Source: PCC-6406 sp964353225
GTDB taxonomy: Bacteria > Cyanobacteriota > Cyanobacteriia > Phormidesmidales > Phormidesmidaceae
Reading direction: 5' to 3'
DNA: 14,786 nt
Assembly (NCBI GenBank): GCA_964353225.1
Contig: CAYGVA010000094.1
Coordinates: forward strand, 1-14,786
Positions 1-8,200 of this stretch are shown piece after piece (position 1 is the first letter of the stretch; every line of letters starts with the position of its first letter). Under the pieces are notes generated by a model. It was not told where the DNA came from, did not search any database, and was given only the letters and a program-made list of their open reading frames with translations. The position numbers were made by a program, and so were the translations under genes.

Positions 1-44
1 CCACTACCCCAAAGTGGTGCGCTACCAAGCTGCGCTACGCCCCG
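1..44 (-). tRNA. trnP: tRNA-Pro (GGG anticodon), 5' half, cut by the window edge
   Basis: Read on the minus strand from base 44, the sequence begins with the acceptor strand CGGGGCG, then TA. A D arm follows with GCGC/GCGC stems around AGCTTGGTA. Next comes an anticodon arm with stem CCACT/AGTGG and the seven-base loop TTGGGGT. This places anticodon GGG at bases 8-10, so the tRNA reads the proline codon CCC. A first base C and this D arm are typical of bacterial tRNA-Pro. The variable loop, T arm and 3' acceptor strand lie beyond the window start. The gene begins 60 bp after the stop of the peptidase gene on the same strand. The anticodon call depends on the loop phasing but is well constrained by the 5-7-5 arm. 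Confidence 0.88.
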
Positions 45-104
45 TTCTTTAATGCTTAACAAGGATAGCACAGAGTTTAACCCTACCTTCAAGCGATCTC
101 TCTT

Positions 105-1304
105 TTAGAACCCGTAATCCCAGCGGGCGCGCCAGCCCCGCACATCAATGTGGGTAAATACCGTGGAGCTAGCCAAGCCACCCCGAGACCCCCACCAGCG
201 ATCGAGCTTGTCAAAGATGTCATAGGGGTGATAACCCGATACCACAAAGTCCGTGGCATCTCCGACCAAATGGCGAGACATACTGGCTCCTCCCACCCTG
301 GCATTGGTGGCTGGGTCTCGATACCAAGAGTTGATGCTAATCGGACGGTTGCCGACAATCTTGCGAATTTCTTCCATGGCCTTCGCCACCCGGATCATGC
401 CGTAAACCACATCGGCACTAACGGGAATACGGGTCCCCCCATGGGTGGCTTCCCCCCAAGTAAAATTGCCCCCTGCAATGACCGGATTGTTCGTGTAATA
501 GGTCCCACTAAAGCCTGGAAATTTGAGGGCTTTGCCTCGATCTCGAGGGGTGGCTGAGGCTGTTTTTGAAGCCGGATTGCTGTCCTTGGGTTTATTGTTT
601 TCTTCAGTGCCTTCGATTTGGATGTCGGGACCAAAGGCGTACCAAGTATTCCGGTTTTCAGGACCGAGGAAAGCTCCCGATAGGGCCACCCTCACATGAT
701 TGCCTTCCATCTGAGAATAGGAGGACAGCTCAAAAACAGTCTTATTGGGGATAAAAACCTTTTCTTGACTGGTCAGTTGGTTGGACATCACCGGCTTAGC
801 TTTAAACAGGGTGTCGCTCACGACCCGCAGATCAATTTTCTGGCCTTCGATTTTGATGTCAGGGTTATAGGCGTACCAGGTGTTGCGGTTTTCAGGACCC
901 AAAAAGGCATTGGCGATCGCCACCCGCACATGGTTGCCCGCTGCGGGCAAAAAAGACTGCAACTCGAACTCAGTCCCGCTTTTGACAAAGACCTTTTCTT
1001 GGTCCGATAGCTCACTGGAGAGGGTGGGCTTGAGCTTAAACAGGGTGTCGCTAGTCACCGTCAGCTTCACCGATGACCCGGTGACTTGCACATCGGGCTT
1101 ATAAACGTACCAAGAGAATGTGGGGGGATTGCCTAGGGTGACATTAGCGAGTTCGAGCTTGAGGTGATTGCCCGCCACCTCGCTATAAAACTCAATCTCA
1201 AACTCAGTCCCGTTTTTGACTAGGACTTTTTCTGACTCGGCAAGTTCGCTCGACATTCGGGGGGCGAGCTTGAACAACGTGTCACTGGTTACCTTGATCC
1301 TCAT
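105..1304 (-). CDS. M15-family zinc peptidase (D-Ala-D-Ala carboxypeptidase-like) with three N-terminal repeats
   Basis: A 399-residue protein in two parts. Residues 1-76, 77-154 and 155-232 are three tandem repeats of 76-78 residues, each with VxSDTLFK near its start, a QEKVF/SEKVL strand, GNH in the middle and a WYxYxPD end. A Lys/Ser/Thr-rich linker follows. From about residue 262 the C-terminal part is a Peptidase_M15_3-type domain, with the motif SRHLVGDATD (zinc ligands His345 and Asp352) and FTHIDVR (His385). The M15 family hydrolyses peptidoglycan stem peptides, so a cell-wall role is likely. The repeats probably bind wall or glycan, but this is inference and I know no family name for them. 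I see no signal peptide or membrane segment. A GTG start at 1319 would add five residues. ATG 1304 is preferred because it opens repeat 1 directly and has AGGTGGG about 10 bases upstream. Confidence 0.85.
   Translation of the reverse strand: MRIKVTSDTLFKLAPRMSSELAESEKVLVKNGTEFEIEFYSEVAGNHLKLELANVTLGNPPTFSWYVYKPDVQVTGSSVKLTVTSDTLFKLKPTLSSELSDQEKVFVKSGTEFELQSFLPAAGNHVRVAIANAFLGPENRNTWYAYNPDIKIEGQKIDLRVVSDTLFKAKPVMSNQLTSQEKVFIPNKTVFELSSYSQMEGNHVRVALSGAFLGPENRNTWYAFGPDIQIEGTEENNKPKDSNPASKTASATPRDRGKALKFPGFSGTYYTNNPVIAGGNFTWGEATHGGTRIPVSADVVYGMIRVAKAMEEIRKIVGNRPISINSWYRDPATNARVGGASMSRHLVGDATDFVVSGYHPYDIFDKLDRWWGSRGGLASSTVFTHIDVRGWRARWDYGF
609..1304 (-). repeat. Three tandem in-frame repeats coding for about 77-residue modules
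   Basis: The copies lie at 1077-1304, 843-1076 and 609-842. Copies 2 and 3 are closest and share the 13-residue stretch AFLGPENRNTWYA exactly. Their DNA is also similar there (shared GGTTTTCAGGACC). Copy 1 has LGNPPTFSWY at the same place. This pattern suggests stepwise duplication, with 2/3 the more recent event. Confidence 0.85.
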
Positions 1305-1447
1305 CGCAATGCATCCCACCTGCGGTCGAACTATGGCTGATTATGCCCCATCCCCTAACTTATGGCGTAATTTTTGTCCGGCTCTCGGCCTAAAGCGACA
1401 GATTTTTACACGCCGTAATCTTTAATGCATGGGGCTGAGAAAGGGTT

Positions 1448-1813
1448 TTAGCAAACCATTAGACCGGGTAAGGTTTGCAGCAAGTCGGGCACAATGGCCG
1501 CAGGCCATTCTGCTTCGGCCTGCCGGCCTGTCAAGAGCAGCACCCGCAAGTCAAATTGGTGGGGGTAGCCCTCGGCCCCTAACCAGAGGGTCTCACTTTC
1601 GGCTTCGCAGGTGAGGCGTTCCGCATCCATCAAGTCGGCGGCCATGGCGGCCATGGCATCTGCCAGTTGGGGGGCAAGACGGCAAAAGTCTTGAAATTCG
1701 GCAGCGGTCATCTCAATTGCCCAATGCTCACCACCGATCAGCCCCTTAAACAAAGGGGCGTCTGGGTTCCAACCCAAACGCCACCCTTTTCCTTCTTTTA
1801 AATAGCGGCCCAT
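1448..1813 (-). CDS. DUF1818 family protein (cyanobacterial, unknown function)
   Basis: A 121-residue soluble protein opening MGRYLKEGKGWRLGWNP, followed by FKGLIGGEHWAIEMTAAEF and a helical AMAAMAADLMDAE segment. This is the pattern I know from the conserved cyanobacterial DUF1818 family. Family members usually start at this Met, so ATG 1813 is chosen over the in-frame ATG at 1825, which adds MAGS. No clear ribosome binding site decides between them. No enzyme motif or membrane segment is visible. It lies 36 bp downstream of rpoZ on the same strand and is probably co-transcribed with it. That suggests a housekeeping role but does not reveal the function. Confidence 0.85.
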   Translation of the reverse strand: MGRYLKEGKGWRLGWNPDAPLFKGLIGGEHWAIEMTAAEFQDFCRLAPQLADAMAAMAADLMDAERLTCEAESETLWLGAEGYPHQFDLRVLLLTGRQAEAEWPAAIVPDLLQTLPGLMVC

Positions 1814-1849
1814 GGACCCAGCCATTTACAGCGTTCTATTGGCAGCAAC

Positions 1850-2080
1850 CTATTCGCAGATAATTTCGGGCTGGGTCAGCTCATCTGACATTTCGATAAT
1901 GGCCCGCAACACTGGCTTCATGCGGTTCTCATCCATAGATTCAAATTCTTCGTAGCGACGGCGCTGGGCTCGGTTAGCCACTTGTACGGTAATACGGTAG
2001 CGATTCGAAGCCGCATTGACCAAATCTTCGGTGCGGCGCATCACTTGCTGGCTGTCAAAGGGAGAAGAAGGTTGTGCCAT
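1850..2080 (-). CDS. rpoZ: DNA-directed RNA polymerase omega subunit
   Basis: A 76-residue protein matching the short cyanobacterial/plastid-lineage omega subunit. It contains the RTEDLVNAASNRYRITVQVA helix region, then basic RAQRRRYEEFES, then MKPVLRAIIEMSDEL and a C-terminal acidic tail ending near PEIICE. Omega binds the beta-prime subunit and helps assemble and stabilise RNA polymerase; in cyanobacteria it also influences sigma-factor recruitment. The length is normal for the family. The gene is followed 36 bp later by the DUF1818 gene on the same strand. Its ATG at 2080 has no strong Shine-Dalgarno sequence. A candidate extended -10 and a palindrome lie just upstream. Confidence 0.95.
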   Translation of the reverse strand: MAQPSSPFDSQQVMRRTEDLVNAASNRYRITVQVANRAQRRRYEEFESMDENRMKPVLRAIIEMSDELTQPEIICE

Positions 2081-2103
2081 CGGGGCTCTGTTAGAGGGTT
2101 AAC

Positions 2104-2121
2104 GCTTAGTTACTAAGCATA
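2104..2121 (-). promoter_or_regulatory. Candidate rpoZ promoter: extended -10 overlapping a palindrome
   Basis: On the minus strand TGCTATGCT fits an extended -10 (TGnTATnnT), with the hexamer at 2116-2121. It overlaps the perfect inverted repeat GCTTAG-TAA-CTAAGC at 2104-2118. A start would fall near 2109, about 30 nt before the rpoZ ATG. There is no good -35. The palindrome could be an operator or a small 5' UTR hairpin. This is a prediction from sequence only. Confidence 0.35.
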
Positions 2122-2240
2122 GCAGCAACCCCAAGACAGGGAACTGGACCACAATCTGGGAGGGCCGGGAATGGCCCAAAACCGGGCGTTCTGGTTATTC
2201 CGTCAAATCAATATGTGGTTATGTTGACTTTGGTGAAAAT

Positions 2241-2269
2241 TTGAAAAGACTTCCTGGGGATGGTAAAGT
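2241..2269 (+). promoter_or_regulatory. Candidate sigma-70-type promoter for the GDSL hydrolase
   Basis: TTGAAA at 2241-2246 and TAAAGT at 2264-2269 are separated by 17 bp, giving matches of 5/6 and 4/6 to the consensus boxes. The ATG of the hydrolase is about 70 bp further on. This is plausible but unproven; the rest of the 2122-2339 spacer shows no other recognisable element. Confidence 0.3.
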
Positions 2270-2339
2270 CCGATGCATGGAGAAAGGGTAAGCCCATCAC
2301 TGGCCCTCGCTTCCTAAATTAACCATAACCACTGGCGGT

Positions 2340-3029
2340 ATGACTGTCACTTTACCCGTTGCAGATGTGACCCCTTATTCCATGCTGGCCAAGCCGAAGC
2401 GTATTGTTGCCATAGGCGACAGCTTGGTTTACGGCTACGGCGATCCGGAAGGGGGGGGATGGGTGGAACGGTTGCGCCGTCGTTGGTTACAGCCCGAGAC
2501 CCCTGGCCATGCGATCTATAACCTGGGGGTACGGGGCGATGGGGTGAGATTGGTTTCCCGACGTCTCGACAGTGAGTTTCGGTATCGCGGTGAGCTGCGC
2601 AATCGCTTGCCGGATGTGGTGATGCTGTCGGTGGGGGTAAATGACTCAGCACGGGTCGGCAAACCGGATGGCCGTCCTTATACCAGTGAGGCAGACTTCC
2701 AGGCAGAAATGGCGGCGCTGCTGGATCAGGCGCAAGGCTTGGGTCCGGTTTTATTTGTGGGGATGACGCCGGTCTGGGCAGAGCACATGCCCTTCGCAGA
2801 AGTGTTGTACTACAGCCATCACGATCAGTACCGCTATAAAGAAATGACGCGACGGGCCTGTCAACAGCGGCAGATTCCCTATTTAGATGTGTTTGATTTA
2901 TGGCTAGGGCGAGGGGAGATTTGGTGGAGATCGCGCCTATCGGGCGACGGCCTCCATCCCAATGTGTTGGGCTATCGCTCCCTGGTAGAAGACATCAGCC
3001 AATGGTCAGCGTTTCATTCCCTGGTTTAG
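2340..3029 (+). CDS. GDSL/SGNH-family hydrolase (lipase/esterase-like)
   Basis: A 229-residue protein with the SGNH blocks in order: GDSLVYG with nucleophile Ser28, NLGVRGDG with the block-II Gly at about 63, GVNDS with Gly99 and Asn101, and DGLHPN with Asp203 and His206. These supply the catalytic Ser/Asp/His and the oxyanion-hole residues of the family, which cleaves ester or acyl bonds in varied substrates. The substrate cannot be told from sequence. There is no signal peptide, so it probably acts in the cytoplasm, like the TesA-type arylesterases of similar length. ATG 2340 is used; Met15 could be an alternative start, but neither has a strong ribosome binding site. It is the only clear plus-strand gene here. 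It converges on the kinase gene with only 29 bp between the stops and no visible terminator. Confidence 0.88.
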   Translation: MTVTLPVADVTPYSMLAKPKRIVAIGDSLVYGYGDPEGGGWVERLRRRWLQPETPGHAIYNLGVRGDGVRLVSRRLDSEFRYRGELRNRLPDVVMLSVGVNDSARVGKPDGRPYTSEADFQAEMAALLDQAQGLGPVLFVGMTPVWAEHMPFAEVLYYSHHDQYRYKEMTRRACQQRQIPYLDVFDLWLGRGEIWWRSRLSGDGLHPNVLGYRSLVEDISQWSAFHSLV

Positions 3030-3058
3030 TGGGGTGACGGCGATGGATGGGCGACGGA

Positions 3059-5128
3059 TTATTGTTGGGATAGACGATGATGGGCGATCGCACCTTCAGC
3101 TAGATCCATAATCGGCTCAAAGTCAAAGTTCTGAGCTTTGGCCATGATCGCCTGCTTGAGCCCAATATGCCTGTCTGGGATCGTCTTACAAAGGGTGGCA
3201 ACCTTACTGTCATCTACCTCACCAGCGGATTGATAAAGTTCCTGTAGCCAGGGGATGGGCATGACCGCGAGCTGCTCTACCGTTAAGCTCTCGGTAGGGA
3301 TAGGAGGTGCTGTTGCTGCCCCTAGGGCAGTGGTTTCGGCATAGATATATTGCATCCCCAGATGCTCCGCCATTTTGTCGAAGATGATTGCCTCTGCCAG
3401 TGGCTTGCGCACAAAATCATCACAGCCCGAAGCGAGGGCCTTGGTTACTTCCTCGGCAAAGGTATTGGCCGTTAGCGCCAAGATAACCGTAGGAGAACGG
3501 TCTAAAAGCCCCTGATCCCTAGCTCCCTCGCTCCCAACGCCTTCACGCTCTAAAGCGCGAATCTGACGGGTCGCCTCATAACCATCTATGCCGGGCATCC
3601 GAATATCCATCCATACCAGATTGGGGTGCCATTGCTGCCAAACGGTGAGGGCAGCTTCACCATTGACAGCGGTACGAACATCGCAGCCAATATCAGTCAG
3701 AAGTTGGACCAAGAGGGTGCGGCTAGGGGGATGATCTTCGGCCACCAGAACCCGCCAATGGGGTTGACCGGGGGCCAAACTCAGGACCTGGGGTGTGGGT
3801 GCCTTGGTGGGCACCGTACGTCTGTTGGTGAGCGGAGCGGGAATCACAAACTCAAAGGTAGAGCCCTGGCCTAGGGTGCTGGTAAGGGTGATTTCTCCGC
3901 CCATCATTTGGATGAATTTTTGACTGATCGGCAACCCTAACCCAGTACCTTGGTGGGATTGTTGTCCGGCTCGGGCCTGAACAAAGGGTTGGAACAACAG
4001 CTCAATTTCTTCGGCCACAATGCCAGGCCCCGTGTCCTCAACGGCAAAGTGGAGCTGGGGGGGGGCAAGGGGATCCGTCGCGGTCCAGAGGGCGACCCGG
4101 AGAATGATGTGACCCACATCGGTGAACTTGATGGCATTGCCCAGCAGGTTGATTAACACCTGCCGGAGTTTGTTTTCATCGAGGGTGATGTACTGGGGCA
4201 CGGTAGCGGCGCGCTCAAACCGAAGGTCCACCCCTTTGGACTGGGTCTTGAAGCGCAGCATATCTTCGAGGGCATCGAGTAAGGCGTAAAGGTCAAAGTC
4301 AGTGGGGTTAAGAGTGATACCCCCCGCCTCAATTTTGGACATTTCTAAAATGTCGTTAATCAGGGTTAGTAGATGCTCGCCACTATGGTTGATGATGCCG
4401 AGTTGTTCTCGGTGCTGGGCCTCTAGGTCGCGATCGCGAATCAGCAATTGGGCAAAGCCAAGAATGGCATTGAGCGGCGTCCGCAATTCATGGCTCATGT
4501 TGGCCAAGAAGATGCTTTTGGCTTGGTTGGCAGCTTCAGCAGATTCTTTGGCGGTTTGCAGCTCGGCGGTGCGATCGATCACCCGCTGCTCCAGCTCGGA
4601 ATTCAGTTGTTGCAGCACCGCTTCGGCCCGCTTACGATCGCGGATATCGCGGCTGACGGTACCTAACGCGATCGGGTCGTTGGTGGCTGGGTCACGCAGA
4701 AGGAATAGAGTGTAGTCCATATCAATTCCGGTTCCCGTGGGGAAATGGCGAAATAACATTTCCCCTTGCCAGTTATCTTGGGCCATGACCGTGGGTAAGA
4801 CCTGATCTCGCTGTAAGGCCAGACCTTCGGGCAAAAAGAAGTCATTGATGTGATGGGCTTGGGCGGCTTCGAAACTGTCTAGCCCCACTATTTCTAGCCC
4901 CGCAGCATTAATAAATAGGGGCCGTCCCGTTAAGGTGGCGATGCCAATAAAATCACGACTGGTTTCCAGGAGAGAAATCAGCTTTTGGCGCTCTTGCTCC
5001 GCTTGCTTACGCTCGCGAATATCACGGGCCACCGCTGCGACACAGAGCGGATCATCTGGCCCTTTACCCCCAATTAAGTAAAGGTGAACATCAATATCGA
5101 TGGACTCACCGGTTTTGAAATGGCGCAT
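3059..5128 (-). CDS. Hybrid sensor histidine kinase, C-terminal part (PAS-PAS-HisKA-HATPase-receiver), broken by an N gap
   Basis: This is the 689-codon downstream piece of the giant kinase; its apparent Met at 5128 lies inside a PAS module and is not a real start. Numbering within the piece: end of one PAS module (1-44), a complete PAS module (about 47-168), a coiled-coil linker, HisKA with NMSHELRTPLN (phospho-accepting His213), then HATPase_c with N box NLLGNAIKFT and G boxes DTGPGI and GTGLGL. A receiver follows at about 456-590 with Glu464/Asp465, phospho-acceptor Asp508, Thr553 and Lys575. All key catalytic residues are present, so autophosphorylation and internal phosphotransfer are expected. 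The last 70 residues resemble the tail often seen after cyanobacterial receivers but lack an HPt-type His motif. No membrane segments are seen. A partner response regulator is not encoded nearby. Confidence 0.9.
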   Translation of the reverse strand: MRHFKTGESIDIDVHLYLIGGKGPDDPLCVAAVARDIRERKQAEQERQKLISLLETSRDFIGIATLTGRPLFINAAGLEIVGLDSFEAAQAHHINDFFLPEGLALQRDQVLPTVMAQDNWQGEMLFRHFPTGTGIDMDYTLFLLRDPATNDPIALGTVSRDIRDRKRAEAVLQQLNSELEQRVIDRTAELQTAKESAEAANQAKSIFLANMSHELRTPLNAILGFAQLLIRDRDLEAQHREQLGIINHSGEHLLTLINDILEMSKIEAGGITLNPTDFDLYALLDALEDMLRFKTQSKGVDLRFERAATVPQYITLDENKLRQVLINLLGNAIKFTDVGHIILRVALWTATDPLAPPQLHFAVEDTGPGIVAEEIELLFQPFVQARAGQQSHQGTGLGLPISQKFIQMMGGEITLTSTLGQGSTFEFVIPAPLTNRRTVPTKAPTPQVLSLAPGQPHWRVLVAEDHPPSRTLLVQLLTDIGCDVRTAVNGEAALTVWQQWHPNLVWMDIRMPGIDGYEATRQIRALEREGVGSEGARDQGLLDRSPTVILALTANTFAEEVTKALASGCDDFVRKPLAEAIIFDKMAEHLGMQYIYAETTALGAATAPPIPTESLTVEQLAVMPIPWLQELYQSAGEVDDSKVATLCKTIPDRHIGLKQAIMAKAQNFDFEPIMDLAEGAIAHHRLSQQ

Positions 5129-5283
5129 NNNNNNNNNNNNNNNNNNNNNNNNNNNNNNNNNNNNNNNNNNNNNNNNNNNNNNNNNNNNNNNNNNNNNNNN
5201 NNNNNNNNNNNNNNNNNNNNNNNNNNNNTTAAGTAAAGGTGAACATCAATATCGATGGACTCACCGGTTTTGAAATGGCGCAT
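5074..5283. repeat. Identical 55-bp copies flanking the assembly gap
   Basis: Bases 5074-5128 and 5229-5283 are identical over 55 bp and lie immediately against the two ends of the N block. A shorter 23-bp exact match (TCACCGGTTTTGAAATGGCG plus CAT) also occurs at 5633-5655 in the neighbouring PAS module. The 55-bp pair is best read as overlap between two contig ends, or as identical segments of two PAS modules. Confidence 0.9.
5129..5228. other. Assembly gap, 100 N
   Basis: Exactly 100 undetermined bases lie inside the kinase gene. 100 is a common placeholder length. Counting the gap plus one 55-bp copy (155 bases) breaks the reading frame, while removing both restores it. The stated gap size is therefore very probably not real. 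Confidence 0.95.
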
Positions 5284-8200
5284 TCGAAATTCCCCTTTCC
5301 ATTTTCCCATGTCGAGGAGATCGGCCATTGACTGTTCTAAAGTTGGCAGGTCCTCTGGAAAAAAGAAATCGTTTAAACGATGGCTTTGCATCTCCGCGCG
5401 AGTCTCTAACCCCACCAGTTGCATCCCGGCCAGATTTAGAAAGAGGGGCTCGCCCTGCAGAGTAGAAATACCCGCAAAGTCACTACTGTTCTCAATAAGC
5501 GCAGCAAGTTTTTGGCGCTCTCGTTCGGCTCGCCTGCGCTCACGGACATCACGGGCAGAGAGGGCCACGCAAAGGGGATCATCTAGACCGCCACCCCCTG
5601 ACAAATACAGGCGCATGTCAACATCTATGGATTCACCGGTTTTGAAATGGCGCATCCGGAATGGCCCATCCCAAGTGCCAGTATTGGTGAGCAGGGTCAG
5701 AATTTCTGCGAGCTCAGGCAAATTTGTCGAGAAAAAGAAGTCTTGAAAGCCATAGGTTTGCATCTCAGCAATACTGTCGAGACCAACCAACTTTAAACCC
5801 GCTTCATTCAAAAACAAAGGTTCATGATCTAGCGTAGAAATACCAATGAAGTCACGGCTATTCTCAATGAGAGAAATCAGTCTTTGTCGTTCTTTCTCAG
5901 CCGCTTTGCGATCGCTAATATCGCGAGCAACCCCTACCAACTGGACAACGTCACCTTGCGCATCAAAGATAGGGGACTTAAGCGTATTGAAAATATGAAC
6001 CTCGCCATCATGGCGGGTAATGGGTTCCTCAATGGCTAGGGTGTTGCCAGTATTAAAGACATAGGCATCTTTTTCGAGGTGTTTCTGGGTGTATTCCGGA
6101 TCATTAAAGGCCCCATCAATCCTCCCTTGAAGCTGCTCTAAGGACATGCCGTAATAATCTCGAAAAGCCTTATTGACGTAGATCAATCTGAAGTCAGTTG
6201 ATTTGCAAAATACAAAGTCTGGAATCGCATCTAAGATCTGTTGATAGAAATTCTTGGTATTAATCAACTCCTGTTCGGCTTGCTTGCGATCGCTGATGTC
6301 ACGCACCAGTAGCAACACTTCATCCTCGTCGTAGGGGACAACCCTAACCTCTTCAACCTGGCTGCGGTCATCAAACACAAAGGTTTGCTCATAGATTTGA
6401 ATTCCTCGAGTTTCTAAGGCTTGATCTATCGCATCTAGCCGCTTTTGGGCGACCTCAGGAGATAAACCGTGGGTGACATGGCGTCCAACCCAATCTTGGA
6501 AATTACCGATCACTTGAAAATTAGGCGATGCCTTGAATTCCAGGTAAATGCCTGCACGGCTGATCCGCATGATCAAGTCTGGAATTGCCGCCAATAGCGC
6601 CCGTTGATGGGCTTCACTTTCCTGTAATGCTTCTTCCGAGCGTTTGCGATCGCTAATATTCCGAATCACCCGCAACACGGTTTCTTGGTCTACCGGGACC
6701 GTTCGCACCTCTTCATAGATCAAGCCTTCGGGTTTAAGGACGCGATTTTCACGCACCTGAACGGTGCCGGAGGTGAGGGTTTGGGTAATGTCTTGCAAGG
6801 CCAAGGACCGTAATGCCGGGGGCAGGGTCACCTCCGCAGCGGTTGCAGCCGTCGTTGCCCCCTCATGGGGAAATAAATCTAAGTGGGTCCCATCTTGCTT
6901 AATCAAAACCAATCGATCAGGTAGGGCCTTCACAATGGCCTGTAAGCGCGCTTCACTATCCCTAAGGGCCTGTTCTGCGGCCTTAAGATCGGTGATATCC
7001 AATGCGGTGCCCACGAGTTTAAAAATGTTGTTTTGGGCATCACGTACGGCTTCCCCACGGGATTGCATATAACCGAGGCTGCCATTGGCCTTGAAAAACC
7101 GCAGCTCAATGTCAAAGGGTGTTCCTTCGACGGTGGTTTGCTCAAGGCTGGTTTGCAGCAAATCATGATCCTCAGGATCAATGAAATCAAATAGCTGGGG
7201 ATACAGCGGTTCAGCACTGGTCGGCTCAAACCCAAACATTCGAGAAATTTCATCGGACCAACTAATTTTCTGGGTGGCCACCGTTAGAGACCAATTACCC
7301 AAATGGGCAATGCTTTGGGCCTGCAGCAGGGCTGCCTCAGAGGTTTGTAAGGCTTGGGTCCGCGCTTGGATCCGTTGCTCTAGCTGCTCGTTGAGGGCTT
7401 GCAAAACCGCTTGATTTTGCAGTCGCTCAATTTCTGCTGCGGCCCTAGCCCCAAAAATCTTCAGGAGGGTTCGGGCTCGCTCGGGCTGGGGTATGGCACC
7501 GGTGTTGAGGATGCAGAGCACGCCGATGGGGTCCCCTGTCACGTCCCGTAAGGCAATGCCTAAGTAACTCTCGGCCCCCAGGGTGGCTAGGTCAAGATCT
7601 AAGGGAAATTCTGCCTGGACCTTGCTTTCACAATAGTAAAGACCCTGGGCCACGGCCTGGGCACAGGGGGTAGGCCCCATGGCATAGGTCATGGGGGGCT
7701 GGATGTGGCCATCGGTATACCAAGCCAGGGTTTGCAACTGATTGCCATTCAGCCGTGTCACAAACACGCTCGATATCTCTAGGGCCTGGGCAATATTGGT
7801 GGCCAAGACTGGGAAAAAATCTTCGCCGGTAACAGAGGCGGTTCCTGCCGCAAGGCTTTCAAGCATCCGTTCGGCCCGCTTGCGATCGCTAATAACAATC
7901 GCCGAAAGAATCAGCCGAGTGATCTGGCCGTTGTCACCCGCCAGCGGATTGATTTCCGTTAACCACCAGGTATCTTGACCCTCCACAGTGGTCTTTTCTT
8001 CAAACTGCAACGATTTCCCAGTGATGACGCACTGCCGATATCGCTGCAAAATTTGCCCGTATGCTTCTGGGGTCAAAAAGGGCTGCAAATCCTCGATGGT
8101 TTTACCCTTGAGAAAGTCATCAGGCACCCCAGCCATACGGTTCATGGCTGGATTGGTATCGACATATCGGTATTGATCCTCCCCCAGCACATCGAGTACG

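Larger units (their letters stand above)
4625..5892 (-). repeat. Tandem trio of closely related PAS modules in the kinase
   Basis: Three consecutive modules share RQ(R/K)L(I/A)xLxExSxDF at their start, LFxNxAGxxxVGL, DFFxP/S and xRHFxTGxxID. The first two also share DNA (23 bp exact). The first two module starts are 124 codons apart. The second and third are also exactly 124 apart once the gap overlap is collapsed. This points to recent tandem duplication within the gene. Confidence 0.8.

Noticed and set aside
2162..2177. GGGCC/GGCCC hairpin between rpoZ and the hydrolase gene as a terminator
   Set aside because: Only five pairs and no T tract on either side; both flanking genes read away from it.
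5074..5228. Apparent continuation of the large kinase frame through the Ns to a stop at 5074
   Set aside because: It reads the 100 N placeholder and then the 55-bp copy out of frame; the end residues are an artefact and do not match the PAS module.
5074..5892. Direct repeats as a CRISPR array or an insertion sequence end
   Set aside because: The repeats are coding, in frame and part of homologous PAS modules; there are no regularly spaced unique spacers and no transposase.
7400..7860. The kinase GAF domain as a phytochrome or cyanobacteriochrome photosensor
   Set aside because: I see no bilin-attachment Cys-His or DXCF-type motif; the TPC and AESYLG pattern fits a general GAF domain instead.
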